This document shows, one piece after another, positions 48,611 through 60,430 of a DNA stretch of 64,000 bases (position 1 is the first letter of the stretch; the number at the start of each line of letters is the position of its first letter). The position numbers and the translations under genes were made by a program. Source of the DNA: Nectonema munidae (lineage: Eukaryota > Nematomorpha > Nectonematoida > Nectonematidae); assembly GCA_030549495.1 (NCBI GenBank), contig JAUIRK010001040.1:682001-746000 (forward strand), written 5' to 3'. The notes beneath the pieces were generated by a model. The model was given only the letters and a program-made list of their open reading frames with translations, was not told the origin of the DNA and ran no database searches.

Positions 48611-48899
48611 TTTTCCTGTTTACTTCGACATGGAAAATAGATACAATAAAATAGAAGCTGATAGAGCAAAATAATAAGAAAAATTAAATAAAAATTCTAA
48701 TTAAAAAAACAAAATTTAATAAACGTTTCTTCTTATCTTAGTTAAATAAAAATGAAAAATTATTAAAACAAAGAAAATCAAGGTAGGTTTTTTAAATTTT
48801 GATAAATACATCATACCTGACAAGTCTCACGCTATAGCCATGCACCTACAAAACGCACATACAATTACCATCAAAAATCTTAGGTTTTAATAATAGTTA

Positions 48900-51000
48900 C
48901 AGGTATACCTCATTTTACGAATTAACTCATTCCTCAAGGTAGTTCGTATAATGAGGTACATTTTCACATAGAAAGCAATGTATTAAGTAGAGTTACGTTT
49001 ATTCAGAAAAATTTCCTTTAAAAATTTAAAAAAAATGAGCTTCATTTTTTTAAGACTATGACAAATTTATGGTCCTGTTCATTCAACGAAAGTTTTTAAT
49101 GAAGCTTTTAATAGTCAGCTGTTTTGTAGATTTCATTTTCTTTTCCCGATAAATTTTTGTTAACAAAAGAAGACTTTCATCACATCAAAAGCCACTTTAG
49201 AACTTCTTTCGCAATTTGGATCATTAGATTCAAATATTTTGACAACATTTTCAATTTTCGTAAAAGTTTCATTAATATTTTTTAGACTTGGATAATGATC
49301 GGTGTCTATAACTTCAGAAATTTTTACATTGATGCTTTTATTTCTTCTTTCATATTTTTCCAGTTGAATCAGTTCATCATTTATGAGTTCTTCCTTATCA
49401 GCATAAACCAAGTCATTGATGTCATCAAAAAACATCAAATGAACGTTGTTAGTGAACCTTAGAATGTTTTCACATTAACTTTGCAAATTCCTTTCCGCCT
49501 CTTCAAACCCGACAGAACCACTAAAAAATTGAGGGAAAATTTTTTCCTGAATTTCTTTATGTTCTTTTTTGTAACTTCACTTTAATATTTCACTATATCA
49601 AAATGTTAAAACCTTACCAAATTTCTAAAATTTATGCTCATCCTACCCTATTTAAAACTTCAATTAGCTTTTCAAATGTATAACGGACATAATAGGTCTT
49701 AAATGTAAGAATCACTCCTTGATCTATGGATTATAAGAGGGACGTAGCCTTTTGAGGTAGGAAATTCACTTTCACATTTGGACAATGATGTTTTAAAAAT
49801 GATTAGTGATAAGGAATGCTTTTTTTGGAAATATATTTTCACTTCTGGGAAGAAATTCTGTGAAAACCATTCTTCAAATAAAGTTGCTGTCATTCAGGCT
49901 TTCTTATTACTCTTTTAAATGGGTGGGTGTGCTTTTTTTTTATTATCTGGGTATTCTGAAGAGTAAATAAAAACATGTGTTTTAACTTGCAATCACCTTC
50001 TTGATTTCCACCAAATGTAAGTGTTAATTAGATGCTTTCAAACCAGCCATTTTGAATTCTTGCTTGGAAATAAAAGTTTCCCAAGTCATTCTTTTCCAGA
50101 AGAGTCCTGTTTCATCAACATCAAAAATTTAGGATGGTGTAAAGTTTCTTTCTTCAATTTTTCTTGAAGTTTCTTGATGGAACTTCTTAGCAGATCTTTC
50201 ATCTGCACTTACGGTTCTCCCTGATTCTTAATCCTTTGCTAATTTGCACTTTTCTTGTAACGTTGGAACGAGTCATTGTTAGCCACAAATGATTCTTATA
50301 AATTTTCTCTTTGACAATTTATAAGAATAAAGATGAAGTTGTTTTGCACATATAACAGCTTGATTCACAGCCACATCAAATCTTTTCATCTGATCGTTGA
50401 TCAATGCTGTTAAAAGTATTTATATTAAGGAGACTGGTTGCCGCTTTGGTTTTGTACAAGTTGAGTTCAAAGGCTGACCTTCTTTAATTTTTGTTAAAAA
50501 ATTTCTGTTTTCTTCCATTATTGTGAAAACTGATGATGCAGGCATATCGAATTTCTTTGAAATAATTTTAACAGTTTCACCACTTTCATATAGCTATCTT
50601 GCCATATTTTGATTATAAGATTATAGCCCTCCTCTTCATTTTATGATTATGTAAAATTTCTATATGTGTTCTCTTTAATGACACCGTGAAGGGTGAAGTA
50701 AGAATAATAATAAGTTAGCCGATAGAAAGAGCAACGATTATCTGGGAAAAACGCAAGAGCTTACTATAAGAGTGAGATAGTGTATGTGTAATTCATCATA
50801 AAGAGAGTAGGAATGAAAAGTTTGTTCTCATTTAATCATTTCGTTCAACATCCAACCAAAATATTATAATCTTGCAGAAACAAAAAAAGTCCAGAGAAAA
50901 TGTTTTAAAACAAATTAGGAATTTTTGATTTTTCGTTGAATTTGTTATTTTTAAAAGACCAAATCCTAATTCCGAGGTTTCGTAAAATGATGTCAACGTG
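48900..51000 (-). mobile_element. Tigger (pogo) DNA transposon, decayed
   Basis: The left end caggtatacctcattttacg is preceded by TA. The right end, read inverted, is cacgttgacatcattttacg. The minus strand encodes, in order: a helix-turn-helix with ESGETVKIISKKFDMPASSV; FDVDETGLFWKRMTWETFIS with the DVDETG acid; MTATLFEEWFSQNFFPEVKI; and a C-terminal FDDINDLVYADKEELINDEL. This is the Tigger/JRK order. Stops and frameshifts are several. It sits 290 bp upstream of the RBM26 ATG. Confidence 0.88.
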
Positions 51001-51639
51001 AATATAAATATCTATAGTATAGTTTTAAGTATTAATTTCTATAAACAATTAATTAAATTATTTATTTGTAATCAGAATGTTTTGTATGCAGTTGTTTGGC
51101 GGCCTCAATCTCTGTTAGTATATTCTTGCTAACAAAAACAAAAGTGTCGAAGATTCTTTCTTCTAATATATTTCTCAGTTGACGACCCTCTAACAACTGA
51201 TATTATGCCAATACAACTGTAAAACAAAGAGTTTTAAGAAGTCAACTATGATCAATGCTGCATGAAAGAAAGAAGAATCTTAAGCTTGTTTCGTATCTGA
51301 AAAAGTATACAAAAAAAATTTTCAACAATGAAATCTTGAACTTTTTTTCCAGAAAGTGTAGAAGGATTCAACTTTTTTGAAAAAAAATTCGAAAAAAATA
51401 AATTTATGTGATACTTCATGATTTCCAAATAAAAATAAACATTTTTTCATTCATGCCACAAGACGCATAGGTTAAAAGTTATAAAAAATGCACAAAAACA
51501 TATATCATTAAATTTTTCTCAATTAGTGTTGGGCAAAATTTTTTCGCTCACATGGTATAGGGGCCGTAAAGCTCAGATACGTTCTCAGATTTCATATGCT
51601 TTTTGGAATAAATATCAACATAACTTAATCAATTTTGGT

Positions 51640-52090
51640 ATCGTGAATTGAATGGTGATGATATTTTTTAATGAAAATGAATCAAAGTTTTGAAAAAAAG
51701 TTATTTAAAATAGCTACAACAGGATAAAATTAATTTTTTTTATTAACGACAATAATTTTATCACATATATAGCCATTTTCAAGTATATTTAAATGAAAAA
51801 CAACCAAACCTGTCAAAAAGTGATTTAAAAATGCCGATTTTTCTCAAATTGGAGTTTTGGATAAATAGATTTTTACAAAAATATTGGCATTTTCAAGTAT
51901 GTTGAATTCAATGGTAATGTTTATTTCGTTTAAAAATCAATGAAAACCTGTCAAAAAGCGATTTAAAAATAGCAATTTCCCTCAAATTCCCAAGTTTTCC
52001 AAATAAATAGATTTTTACAATTTTCAATTATGCTGAATTCAATTGTAATGTTCATTTTGATTCATAATCAATCAAAACCTGTCAAAAAGG
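51640..52090 (+). repeat. Tandem repeat with 131-138 bp period
   Basis: Three to four degenerate units containing acctgtcaaaaagcgattta and aaatagatttttacaa. Anchor points (cctgtcaaaaag) lie at 51809, 51947 and 52078. No coding sequence was seen. Confidence 0.75.
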
Positions 52091-52483
52091 AAAAACCGTA
52101 AGTAATGACGGGTCTAACTATTGATGTATATACCTTGGCCTTTAAATTCATAGCTAGCTTTCTATCGTTTAGAACAGGTTTAACCTGTTCTATCTGGAAC
52201 AATTTACTTTGAAAAAAGGAATCCAAAATCTATTTATTAAGGATTGTTTTATTTTCTTATTTTCATTATTTCTCTTTGATAAACAATGTATCTTTATCAA
52301 TAACTCTATATTTCGAGCAAGACGAGAAGCAAACATTCTTCCAATCATCAAATGTTTAGACCGAAGCGAAAACAAACACTCTACCAATGATCCTATTATT
52401 CGAGCGAAGAGATAAACGGCCACGGGACCGGCAAATTGGTAATATATTTTACATCATAAATTTATTTATATATATTATAATAG

Positions 52484-52620
52484 AACTCATCACACTACAA
52501 AAGATACACACAAAACATATAGGAGTTAAGTGTTAACCTACTGTGTAGCTAACCCTAATTCTGAAAACCAACTCATCATATCACAAAAATTACACACAAA
52601 ACTTATTGGAGTTTTTTAAA
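52484..52620 (+). repeat. Two-unit tandem duplication, about 80 bp
   Basis: The phrase actcatcacactacaaaag then tacacacaaaacatatagga recurs as ctcatcatatcacaaaaat then tacacacaaaacttattgga. Confidence 0.65.
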
Positions 52621-52665
52621 TTTATTTATTTAAAGCAAACAAAACAAGTTCCACATTAAGATGAG

Positions 52666-52908
52666 ATGGACATGTGGAATCTTTTCACAAACGAAGGATT
52701 GAACGACAAATTAGGTGAGGAGAAGTTGAATGAACACGAGCAAGCATCAGCTCAGCAGTTCAAAGAAGCAAGAAGCGATCAAGATAAACTTCCAGTTGTC
52801 ACGAAAGCCAGTATAAAGCAGAATTCAAGAATAACATTCTTTATCGAAAGAGCAAAAAAAGAAAGAAAGAAAAAAGATATTTTATTAGAGTTAAGTGTTA
52901 TTCTATAG
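52666..52908 (+). other. Unrecognised 80-codon open frame
   Basis: MDMWNLFTNEGLNDKLGEEK followed by a highly charged Lys/Glu/Gln stretch ending with a run of lysines. The base composition is richer than its surroundings. No motif was recognised. It follows a degenerate tandem duplication at 52484-52620 and may be repeat-derived. Confidence 0.25.
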
Positions 52909-53614
52909 CTTAGTTTCCTAAAATTGTATTGCAAATTGCTTGAAATTTTTCTTGATCTAATTCTTTTCGTAGAATTGAATATTATGATGGTTTCTGCAAT
53001 TCGTTTTTTAGATTCAATCTTTCTCTAAAGTGAGAAAACCTAAAAAGTTTTTTATATTTCGATCGTAGTTAAGTGTAACATTTATTACTTTTATATTATC
53101 CAATTTTTTTTTGTAAATTTATTATTTAAACACATCATGTTTTACCACATCAATTCACTTCGCAGTTCAATGAATGAGGATCGTTTTAATGCTCTCATTC
53201 TTCATTTTGTTTTAAAATTTTTGATAGAGCTTATATGCTTCAAATTTGAGTTCTAGTTTAGTAAAATCCGCCCCTTAATGCCAATTTCTAGATCCGCCCC
53301 TGTATAGGTCTAGCTAAACTTAATCATAAAAACCAATTCACTTACAAATATATAAGTATGATGTAATGATTTGGTAACTGTCTTCCAAACATAAAAAGAA
53401 AATCCCATACATAGATAAAAGTATAAAGTAAAATATGTTAATTGGTTGGTAATGAAGGTTTTGTCTTCTGTGTTGAACCTATTGAGGCTTGGAAAAATAT
53501 CAAATCCAGATTCTTTTCAAAATTCAATAAATACATGAAAAATAGATATTTTAATATTTTATTACTATAAATATCATTAATTTTCATTAAGAAATAACGA
53601 TATAAAAGTGGAAA

Positions 53615-53853
53615 CACTCACGGATCCAGAAGGGGGCCACCTGGAACTACCCCCCCCCCCCCCATGAAGAATGGCTTCAGAAATTCCCCTTACTGATTTT
53701 GCTCTTTCCTAAAGCATAAAGAATTGTATGGTAGTGGATTACTTTAATAAATGATTTATTTACCATAATAAAAAAGTTACAAAGACGATGAAAAACAAAC
53801 TAGTCTTTTTTAAAGCCCCCCCCCCCTATGGTCAAATTCTAGATCCGCCATTG
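53615..53853. mobile_element. hAT-like MITE with CGGATCYAG ends and poly-C tracts
   Basis: Ends are cactcacggatccaga and the inverse of caatggcggatctaga. Flanks agtggaaa and ttggaaaa are an imperfect target duplication. C-runs lie near both ends (53650-53663, 53816-53826). A related lone terminus is at 53268-53311. Confidence 0.6.
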
Positions 53854-54043
53854 TTGGAAAAGTATATATATATTGCATTCCTCAATTTGTGTTGAAAGGG
53901 AAAAATATGTTCAGGGTTTATTTTATTTAAAAATTTAATCACACGATTTGGAAAAATGAAGCAAAGTTTTTAAAGATGAGAAAGTTACAATCAAAGGCGA
54001 ATCTTATTACGGGATTTGGAAAAAAGGAACCTGAAAAGTTGGT

Positions 54044-54181
54044 TTAACCCATTTACGACCAATGTTCCTATTTTGAAACATAAGTAATTTCATCATCGTC
54101 TGCTTTTTTCAATGACTTTGAATATAAATCGTCTGCGTTTTTTTAGATATCGTCTGCTTTGTTTGGTCTTAAATGGGTTAA
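54044..54181. mobile_element. TTAA-flanked piggyBac-type MITE, copy 3
   Basis: TTAA plus CCCATTTACGACCAATG and the inverse end TCTTAAATGGG plus TTAA. It differs from copy 2 at about seven positions, suggesting fairly recent activity. Confidence 0.82.
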
Positions 54182-54429
54182 AATTATGATATATGAAATA
54201 TATACAGGAACATAGCGAGAACTTTCGTTTGAAGGGGCAAAAAGGGCACTAGTGTTTTGCGAAACCTCAATAGGTTGGACACGTAAAACAACCCCTCTGA
54301 ATATTTACACGCAAATTAATTATATTTGATACTTGGTATTTATTCTGTGAATAAAACAATATAAAATATAATTTGCTCTGTATGTGATTTGAGATATATG
54401 AGAGAGGGGAGACAACGTTTCAAAATTTT

Positions 54430-54740
54430 CACATTTGGTTTACATTCTTCCTCCATTGCATCTTAAATCAGGGTTAATCAAGCAATTTGTAAAAGCGTTA
54501 GACAACAATAAACCCGCTTTTAAGTATATTAGAGGAAAGTTTCCCAAATGAAGTGATGCAAAAGTAAAGGAAGGTGTATTTGTTGGTCCACAGATTTGAA
54601 AACTTATGCTTGACGACGCTTCTGATGATACTATGACTGAACTGGAACTAGCAGCATTGGTTAGCTTCAAGCGAGTATGCAATTGTTTTTTTTGGGAAAG
54701 CATAAATCTGCGGATTATGAAGTTTTAGTGGCTGATTCTT
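54430..54740 (+). other. Degenerate repeat-associated coding fragment
   Basis: The plus strand reads GLIKQFVKALDNNKPAFKYI, then DAKVKEGVFVGPQI, then LALVSFKRVCNCF-like sequence. From memory this resembles a conserved domain seen in many repeat-associated arthropod proteins (FVKALDK..CFKYI, K.GIFVGPQI). It is broken. Its parent element was not identified. The minus-strand ORF at 54440-54703 is its shadow. Confidence 0.4.
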
Positions 54741-56112
54741 CTTTTTAAAAATGCTCTGTAACTTTTTCCTTAATAATGCACAAGATTTTTCATGTATAGA
54801 TTTCTAAATTAAGATCCGTTTATTCCTCACAGTTTTGGGAGATGTTTGAGAAATTTATTGCACGTATAATTTTTCTGCAATTTAGAGAAATTTCATTGAT
54901 TCAAAAAAATAAGTCAAAATTTTATTATTTTCACAATATTTAGTTGAATACTCTTCATTCGCAATCCTCTCAAACACGTTTAATTTTCAAGCAAAATAAA
55001 AGTTATATTGGTTAAATAAAATTAAATGAACACTTCGGGATGTTAATAATTAAAAAAGTCCCTTTGAAAAAAAATATGTAAACAATTAAAACTAAGCTGA
55101 TTCATGAAATTTAGTGTTTTGAAAAACAATTTCCCCATGTCCCACTCCTTATTTATCATTGATTTGAATAAAATTATAACTTTTGCCCCAATTTCTAAAC
55201 AAATTAAGTTGATTAAAATTGTAAAGATAAGATAATTTGGAAATTAAGTTTATTTTCTTGGTTATATAAAAATTACCTTGCTATTGGAACGCATCCTGAA
55301 GTGAAGGGTGGGGTGGTACTTCTGCATCAATGGAAACCATATTGCTAATTTCCTGGAAGCAAGCTTTCCATTACAAAAGACTAGCATAAGGTATTATCTC
55401 TCAGTTGATATATTCTTTATTTATTGATGCTTTAGACTTTAATGAGAAATTAGTCTTGCATTAGCCACTCTTTTTAAATGGTGTGCAACTTCATAGACAA
55501 CCCGGGAGAAGATAATTCACGCGTAGCCAAATTTATAAATTGATTTCTATAGTCATCACGTATTCGTGGGATGTTATTTTTATTCAGCGTCATTTATTAA
55601 TAGTTCGATGAATGCATCTTTTTAAAGGCAAGCTTTGTCAAGAAAGATTCTGGCAGACGGAAAAATCTTTTCGAGAAAAAACACCTTTGTAAATATTTTA
55701 ATAAATTTGAAATTTACATATTGAATACAAATATTCGTATTTTTAATTATTTTCTTCAATGAAATGTTGGTTATGGGGTAGTTCATCAGTTAAATTATTT
55801 GGAAGATACATTTGTTAAATTAATACGTTACCGTCTATAAAGCATTGAAAAAATCAAAAGTTTAATAAAACTTAAATTAAATGATAACAATAGATTCTTT
55901 CTAGAAGAATTTCTTCAAAAGTTATTTCCAGAAAATTTTTTCCCTAAGTGTATTTTTTTCTAAGGCCATTTTCATTCACTAGAAAATTCGTGCAGCGTTT
56001 GAAGCGAAAAATAATATGATGGAATTTAGGTGTCTTGCTTTGGATGCTTCTTTTTTATTATGCCCAAGTGAAATGTTCAAAGTGAGCTTGTCTAGTTTAA
56101 ATTACGTCGCAT

Positions 56113-56260
56113 AACCAGAAATATTACAACGGCATTTTAACTGTCCACTACATATGCAGAATTGAAATGCCACTAAAAACTCAATATTTTCTATTTTTGG
56201 GATTGTATATAGTTAACTCTTTCAGCCTTTAATAAGAAACCAAAATAAATTTAAAAAATT
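56113..56260 (+). repeat. Dispersed repeat, uninterrupted copy
   Basis: It is similar to 62098-62260 (aaccagaaatattacaacgg, aaatgccactaaaaactcaa, tttaataagaaaccaaaat). The partner carries the 61943-62096 MITE at its edge. Confidence 0.75.
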
Positions 56261-57192
56261 ATATTTTCATAAAAAAATGAACAGCAACATTAAATTCAGA
56301 ATGCTTGAAAACTGGTATATACATGTATAAAAACTTTTTGCAAGTATTTCAATTAAAATTTTAATTTTGACATGAGCTGTCATATTTAGTCATTTTTTGA
56401 CACATTTTATGGATTTTCATAAATTAACATCAGCACTAAATTCAGCATATCTGAAATAGATATACCATACTAAAAATATATGTAAAAAATCTTTAAAATT
56501 TAAGAAAAGCAGTGGGAGGGGACGTTTTAGTGGACAAATTTTGACCATCACTAGTAATTAGGGCAGGGGAGCACATCCTCAAAATTTTTGGGGGGTGAAA
56601 TTTTTTTTCTTTCAATTTTCAAAATTACTGGTCTGGAAATACCACGGGAGGCCAAATATTCAAGCAATCCTTTAAAATAGTGTATTCAGCGCATATCTTA
56701 TAAGACTACTTTATATTTTTTTTACAAAATTGGTGAAATTTAAATACTATACTTCCAACGAAAATGGGGGTGGAATAGGCTTTTCATTTGAAAATGAAGT
56801 AATCTATCAGGGACACTACAAGAATTGATGAAAAGATATTTGATTGATAGAGAAAACAACTGAAAACAAATAACTGAAGTTTGGAGAGTTTTATATGAGT
56901 GAATGTAGTCTGAAGGAAAAGAGTCTACTAGACTCTCTGCGATGTTTATATGAAAAAAATATGATTGATTCAGGGGCGCACATCCTTGAAATTATTGGAA
57001 TAGGGGGCAAACTTTCAAGCGTCTTCCAAAAAGGACAACAAAATTTTCTGAATTCATACTCTTTTCTTGTCTATTCATTTCATTCAGCTTAATGTAAAAT
57101 TTAACCCCCGCCCTATTAAGCTAAAAACTAGTTTCTAATGAGATAAAATAAAATAATTTTAAATTTAACTCTAAATACAAATTAGAAAGAAG

Positions 57193-57400
57193 CAGTGGCG
57201 TTGCCAGAAAAAAGTTGATAGAGGGGGGGTGGGCCCAATTTAAAAACTTAAAAAACTTGAGCAAAATTATTTATTCTTTCTTGATCCTTTCATTGGAGAA
57301 ATTTTCAAAAACTGATATCGCATAAGGTGAATGGGGTACCATGTGGTACATGGGGGAGGGAGGCAGCGCACCTCATGACCCAGCCTAGTTACGCCACTTG
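57193..57400. mobile_element. hAT-like MITE, CAGTGGCGTTGCCAG family
   Basis: The left end cagtggcgttgccag and right end ctagttacgccacttg are inverted. A G-run lies near the left end and a GC-rich segment near the right. The interior is non-coding. Confidence 0.55.
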
Positions 57401-57842
57401 AGAGAAATCTTAATGAAATGGGAGGGTTTAAGCAAGAGAAGAGAGCTTGAATGAAAGAGACCTTGAGTGATTGGAGTTTTAGCAGAGAAAGCGGAAGAGA
57501 AAAACAGAGGAGAGAGAAATAGAATCACTTTGAGAGAAGATGAGAAAATCAAGTGGATCATCATGTGTTTGCTCAAAAATACTACAAGGAGACACTGTGA
57601 TAAACATTGATTACTTATTGTGTGCATATTGAAACAATGGATTATTATTATAAAGCTCTCACACATCGTCTGTAAAATATGTTGCGATAATCATACATGT
57701 TTTATAAACAAGCAGCAACTCTTACTTATAGAAAACTCCTTTGCCCCTGTATATAGTTATGCAACTACCTTAATTACTTTAAATGATATATTAGAGTTGC
57801 ATCAGAGTTGCGATTCTAAAATTTTGCCAACACCCAGTTTAT

Positions 57843-57901
57843 AGGGGGCATGAATAAAGTTAATTAGGTACTATAAGGTCTCGAGTTAGATACTTGTAGC
57901 A
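57843..57901 (+). repeat. SINE head fragment, same family, diverged
   Basis: It reads gggggcatgaataaagttaa then ttaggtactataaggtctcg, aligning to the SINE head with many changes. Confidence 0.45.
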
Positions 57902-58408
57902 GTCTAAACGAAAATATCCAAAGTTTTTGGGAAAAAATGTAACAAAATACTTTAAAAGTTAGGATAAAAATATTATAGACAAGAATTGAAAAATCTTTAA
58001 AATACTATGTAAGACACTAAACTACAAATACAAGCTAATAAAGATTTTAATAAATTATGCTGAAGAAAATAGAACTAACATTTTGCTTTGCAACATAAAA
58101 CAAGCATTTAGCACATTTTTAAATCACTATCTAACATTGAGAGGAGCTTGAAATCACACTTTTAACATTAGTTATAGGTTGAAACTAGTTTGTCGGAAAT
58201 TTATAAATGATGCTTATAAACCAATTAATTTCTAGTTGAAGATTTATAATGTTTGAAACAGAAAAGTTGAATAATTATAAATAGGTAGAGTCGGAGTTAA
58301 AAATTATCAATAAGTAGAGGAGTCGCAAAATATTTATTAGACTTCACAAGCTTGAATAGCACTAAAAGAAAAAATATTCTGTTCACTTGGATGTAAACTT
58401 CGCAATAT

Positions 58409-58828
58409 TTATTTACCATTTATAAAACAATTTTGTTTTTTGTGTCCAAGTCTACCACAATCATCACAGAATATAAATTTGCTAGGAAGTGGACATTCTT
58501 TAGTTCCGTGATCAAATGAAAAACAATTAAAACAGGGAAGAACATTCTCCTTTTCGTGATTATTTGTGTCAAGATTAGTTTTAGCTTCTAACTTTTCATC
58601 TAGAGTATTACAACTTTGTGTAGGGCAATCAAAATAAGCATGACCAAAATTGTTACATATTTTACAAACAAGTTGTTCAGGGCAATGTATTGTAATATGC
58701 CCCTCTTTTCCACACTTTAAACAATAAATACTTTTGTTATTAATTTGACCTTGACAAAGAAATCGAGCCCATTCTCTTCTGATAATATAAACATTAAATT
58801 TTAAAAAGGATTTAATCAGAAAAGCCAT
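58409..58828 (-). CDS. Small CCHC zinc-knuckle protein, four knuckles
   Basis: A 139-residue open frame with four perfect C-x2-C-x4-H-x4-C knuckles: CLKCGKEGHITIHC, CKICNNFGHAYFDC, CFNCFSFDHGTKEC and CDDCGRLGHKKQNC. Knuckles of this type bind single-stranded nucleic acid in CNBP/HEXBP-like and ZCCHC proteins. I could not place it in a named family. The knuckles come in two pairs separated by an acidic, Asn-rich linker. An AATAAA on the same strand at 58333-58338 lies about 70 nt past the stop. The hydrophobic first 15 residues may be untranslated or intronic, since an ag precedes RREWARF. It might be a whole small gene, the last exon of a longer one, or a mobile-element protein; the frame is uninterrupted. 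Confidence 0.5.
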   Translation of the reverse strand: MAFLIKSFLKFNVYIIRREWARFLCQGQINNKSIYCLKCGKEGHITIHCPEQLVCKICNNFGHAYFDCPTQSCNTLDEKLEAKTNLDTNNHEKENVLPCFNCFSFDHGTKECPLPSKFIFCDDCGRLGHKKQNCFINGK

Positions 58829-58912
58829 TTTAAAATTAGAAATGGAAGTGCTTATAAAAAAAATTATAAATTAAATTATTCTAATTATTTTCTTTTTTGG
58901 GCATGTCTAACG

Positions 58913-59062
58913 AGGCGGGTGTGAGTAAGATTAGTTAGATACTGCGTTTTGATTACTTAAGGTTTTGGGTTCGATATCGCATTAAGCCTTATTTCTTCAT
59001 AGTTTAATAAAAGCGGGTCAATTATGCCTTCTCGCTGAAAACACCCCATGGTCTTTTATCTA
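58913..59062 (+). repeat. tRNA-derived SINE, same family
   Basis: A full-length diverged copy: gcgggtgtgagtaagatta, gggttcgatatcgcat, and a body ending gctgaaaacaccccatggtc. A hAT-like terminus (agtagcgtagctagg) follows at 59065. Confidence 0.68.
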
Positions 59063-59469
59063 AGGCAGTAGCGTAGCTAGGACAGTGACTGTAGACAGTG
59101 CCTCTTCATTTTGGCTTGCTGTAATCCATTTTTAATCTCTTAAAAATTTAAAACAATTATAAATCACATTCTTTAAATTTTTTAATAAAAATTTCGTTAG
59201 CTTTTAAGTTTCTGAGAAATTAAAGATTTTTATTTTTTGAAAAAAATATGCTCCGTATTTTTTTTATTTTTTGCTACTTCACAGCTAGATACTTAGCTTT
59301 GCCTAAATTCAACCAATGCAACACTATTTGTAATGTAAGAAATATTTAAGTCTCTCTTCATACAAAATTTATATATCTAAATTTTCCAAATATCTATAAT
59401 ACTGTTTATTTATATTATACTCAAACTTCTAACTATGCACTTGTGCATATTTATTATCGGTGTAAATAT

Positions 59470-59872
59470 AATCTCCAACCTGTATACTACGATGATTCAT
59501 CTCCAACCTTTATACTACGATGATTCATCTCCAATCTGTGTACTACGATGATCCATCTCTAACCTGTATACTACGATGATTCATCTCCAACCTGTATACT
59601 ACGATGATTCATATCCAACCTGTATACTACGATGATTTATTTCCAACCTGTAAACAAAGATGATTCATCTCCAACCTGTATACTTCAATGATTCATCTCC
59701 AACCTGTATACTACGATGATTCATCTCCAACCTGTATACTATGATGATTCATCTCCAACCTGTATACTACGATGATTCATTTCCAACCTGTATACGACGA
59801 TGATTCATTTACAACATTTATACTACGATGATTCATCTCCAACCTCTATACTACGATGGTTCATCTCCAACC
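59470..59872 (+). repeat. 28-bp minisatellite, about 14 units
   Basis: Head-to-tail copies of a 28-bp unit (ctccaacctgtatactacg followed by atgattcat) with few substitutions between units. The similarity suggests recent expansion compared with the 3-5 units per arm at 14031-15578. Two further units flank the LINE at about 60470-60520. Confidence 0.92.
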
Positions 59873-60430
59873 TTTAATTATTTTGGTTTGAATATTACAA
59901 ATAATTTATCTTGGTCCCCTCACATAGCTAGCATTTTATCTAAGGTGTCTAAACTCTATGGAGCAATAAGAAAATTAAAACATTTTTTGAACTTTAAGTG
60001 CAAAAAACTCTTATATAGTTCTTTTATCTTCCCACATTTAACCTATTGCAATATTGTATGGGGAAACTCTAATTTTACTTTCTTAAACAAATTAGAATGC
60101 TTTCAAAATAAATTTTTTTCTTTTATAAATCATTCTTCTGATTCTCAAACTTTTGAAGGATATAATATGAATTATATGAACGTTTTGGCTCACTTAAAGT
60201 TTTACTATAAATCCTTCTTTAATTAGGGCTCTTTTGGAAATTTCTTTTCTCTAAATTCGTCTATACACAATTATAATACCCGATCCTCTTGCCTACTACA
60301 TATTCCTCATAAAATTGATAATTCTATTTTCCGTTCAACAATTATAAGAACACTTTTTATCTCAAACTCCTTCCATGGCACCTTAAACCTTGACAGTTTT
60401 AAAAAATTTAAACGTTCACTAAAACATTAA
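59873..60430 (+). mobile_element. LINE 3' fragment embedded in minisatellite
   Basis: YFGLNITNNLSWSPHIASIL, then KLLYSSFIFPHLTYCNIVWG are the conserved C-terminal blocks of CR1/Jockey-type reverse transcriptases. After a deletion come HNYNTRSSCLLHIPHKID and LDSFKKFKRSLKH followed by a stop. Both sides are minisatellite units ending in ctccaacc, so the LINE tail entered an existing array or was amplified with it. Confidence 0.75.

Larger units (their letters stand above)
51001..58408. other. Upstream intergenic region, repeat-rich
   Basis: Outside the listed tandem repeats, MITEs and fragments this is AT-rich sequence. GC-rich scraps of MITE ends occur at 53268-53311, 54208-54245, 56558-56600 and 56968-57015. 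No 5' untranslated exon of RBM26 could be identified. Confidence 0.5.

Noticed and set aside
57385-57666. Minus-strand ORF of 93 codons
   Set aside because: Ser/Leu-rich low-complexity translation with no domain, overlapping the MITE end at 57400.
59470-59872. Regular direct repeats that might suggest a CRISPR array
   Set aside because: The 28-bp units are contiguous with no unique spacers, there are no cas genes, and the genome is eukaryotic.
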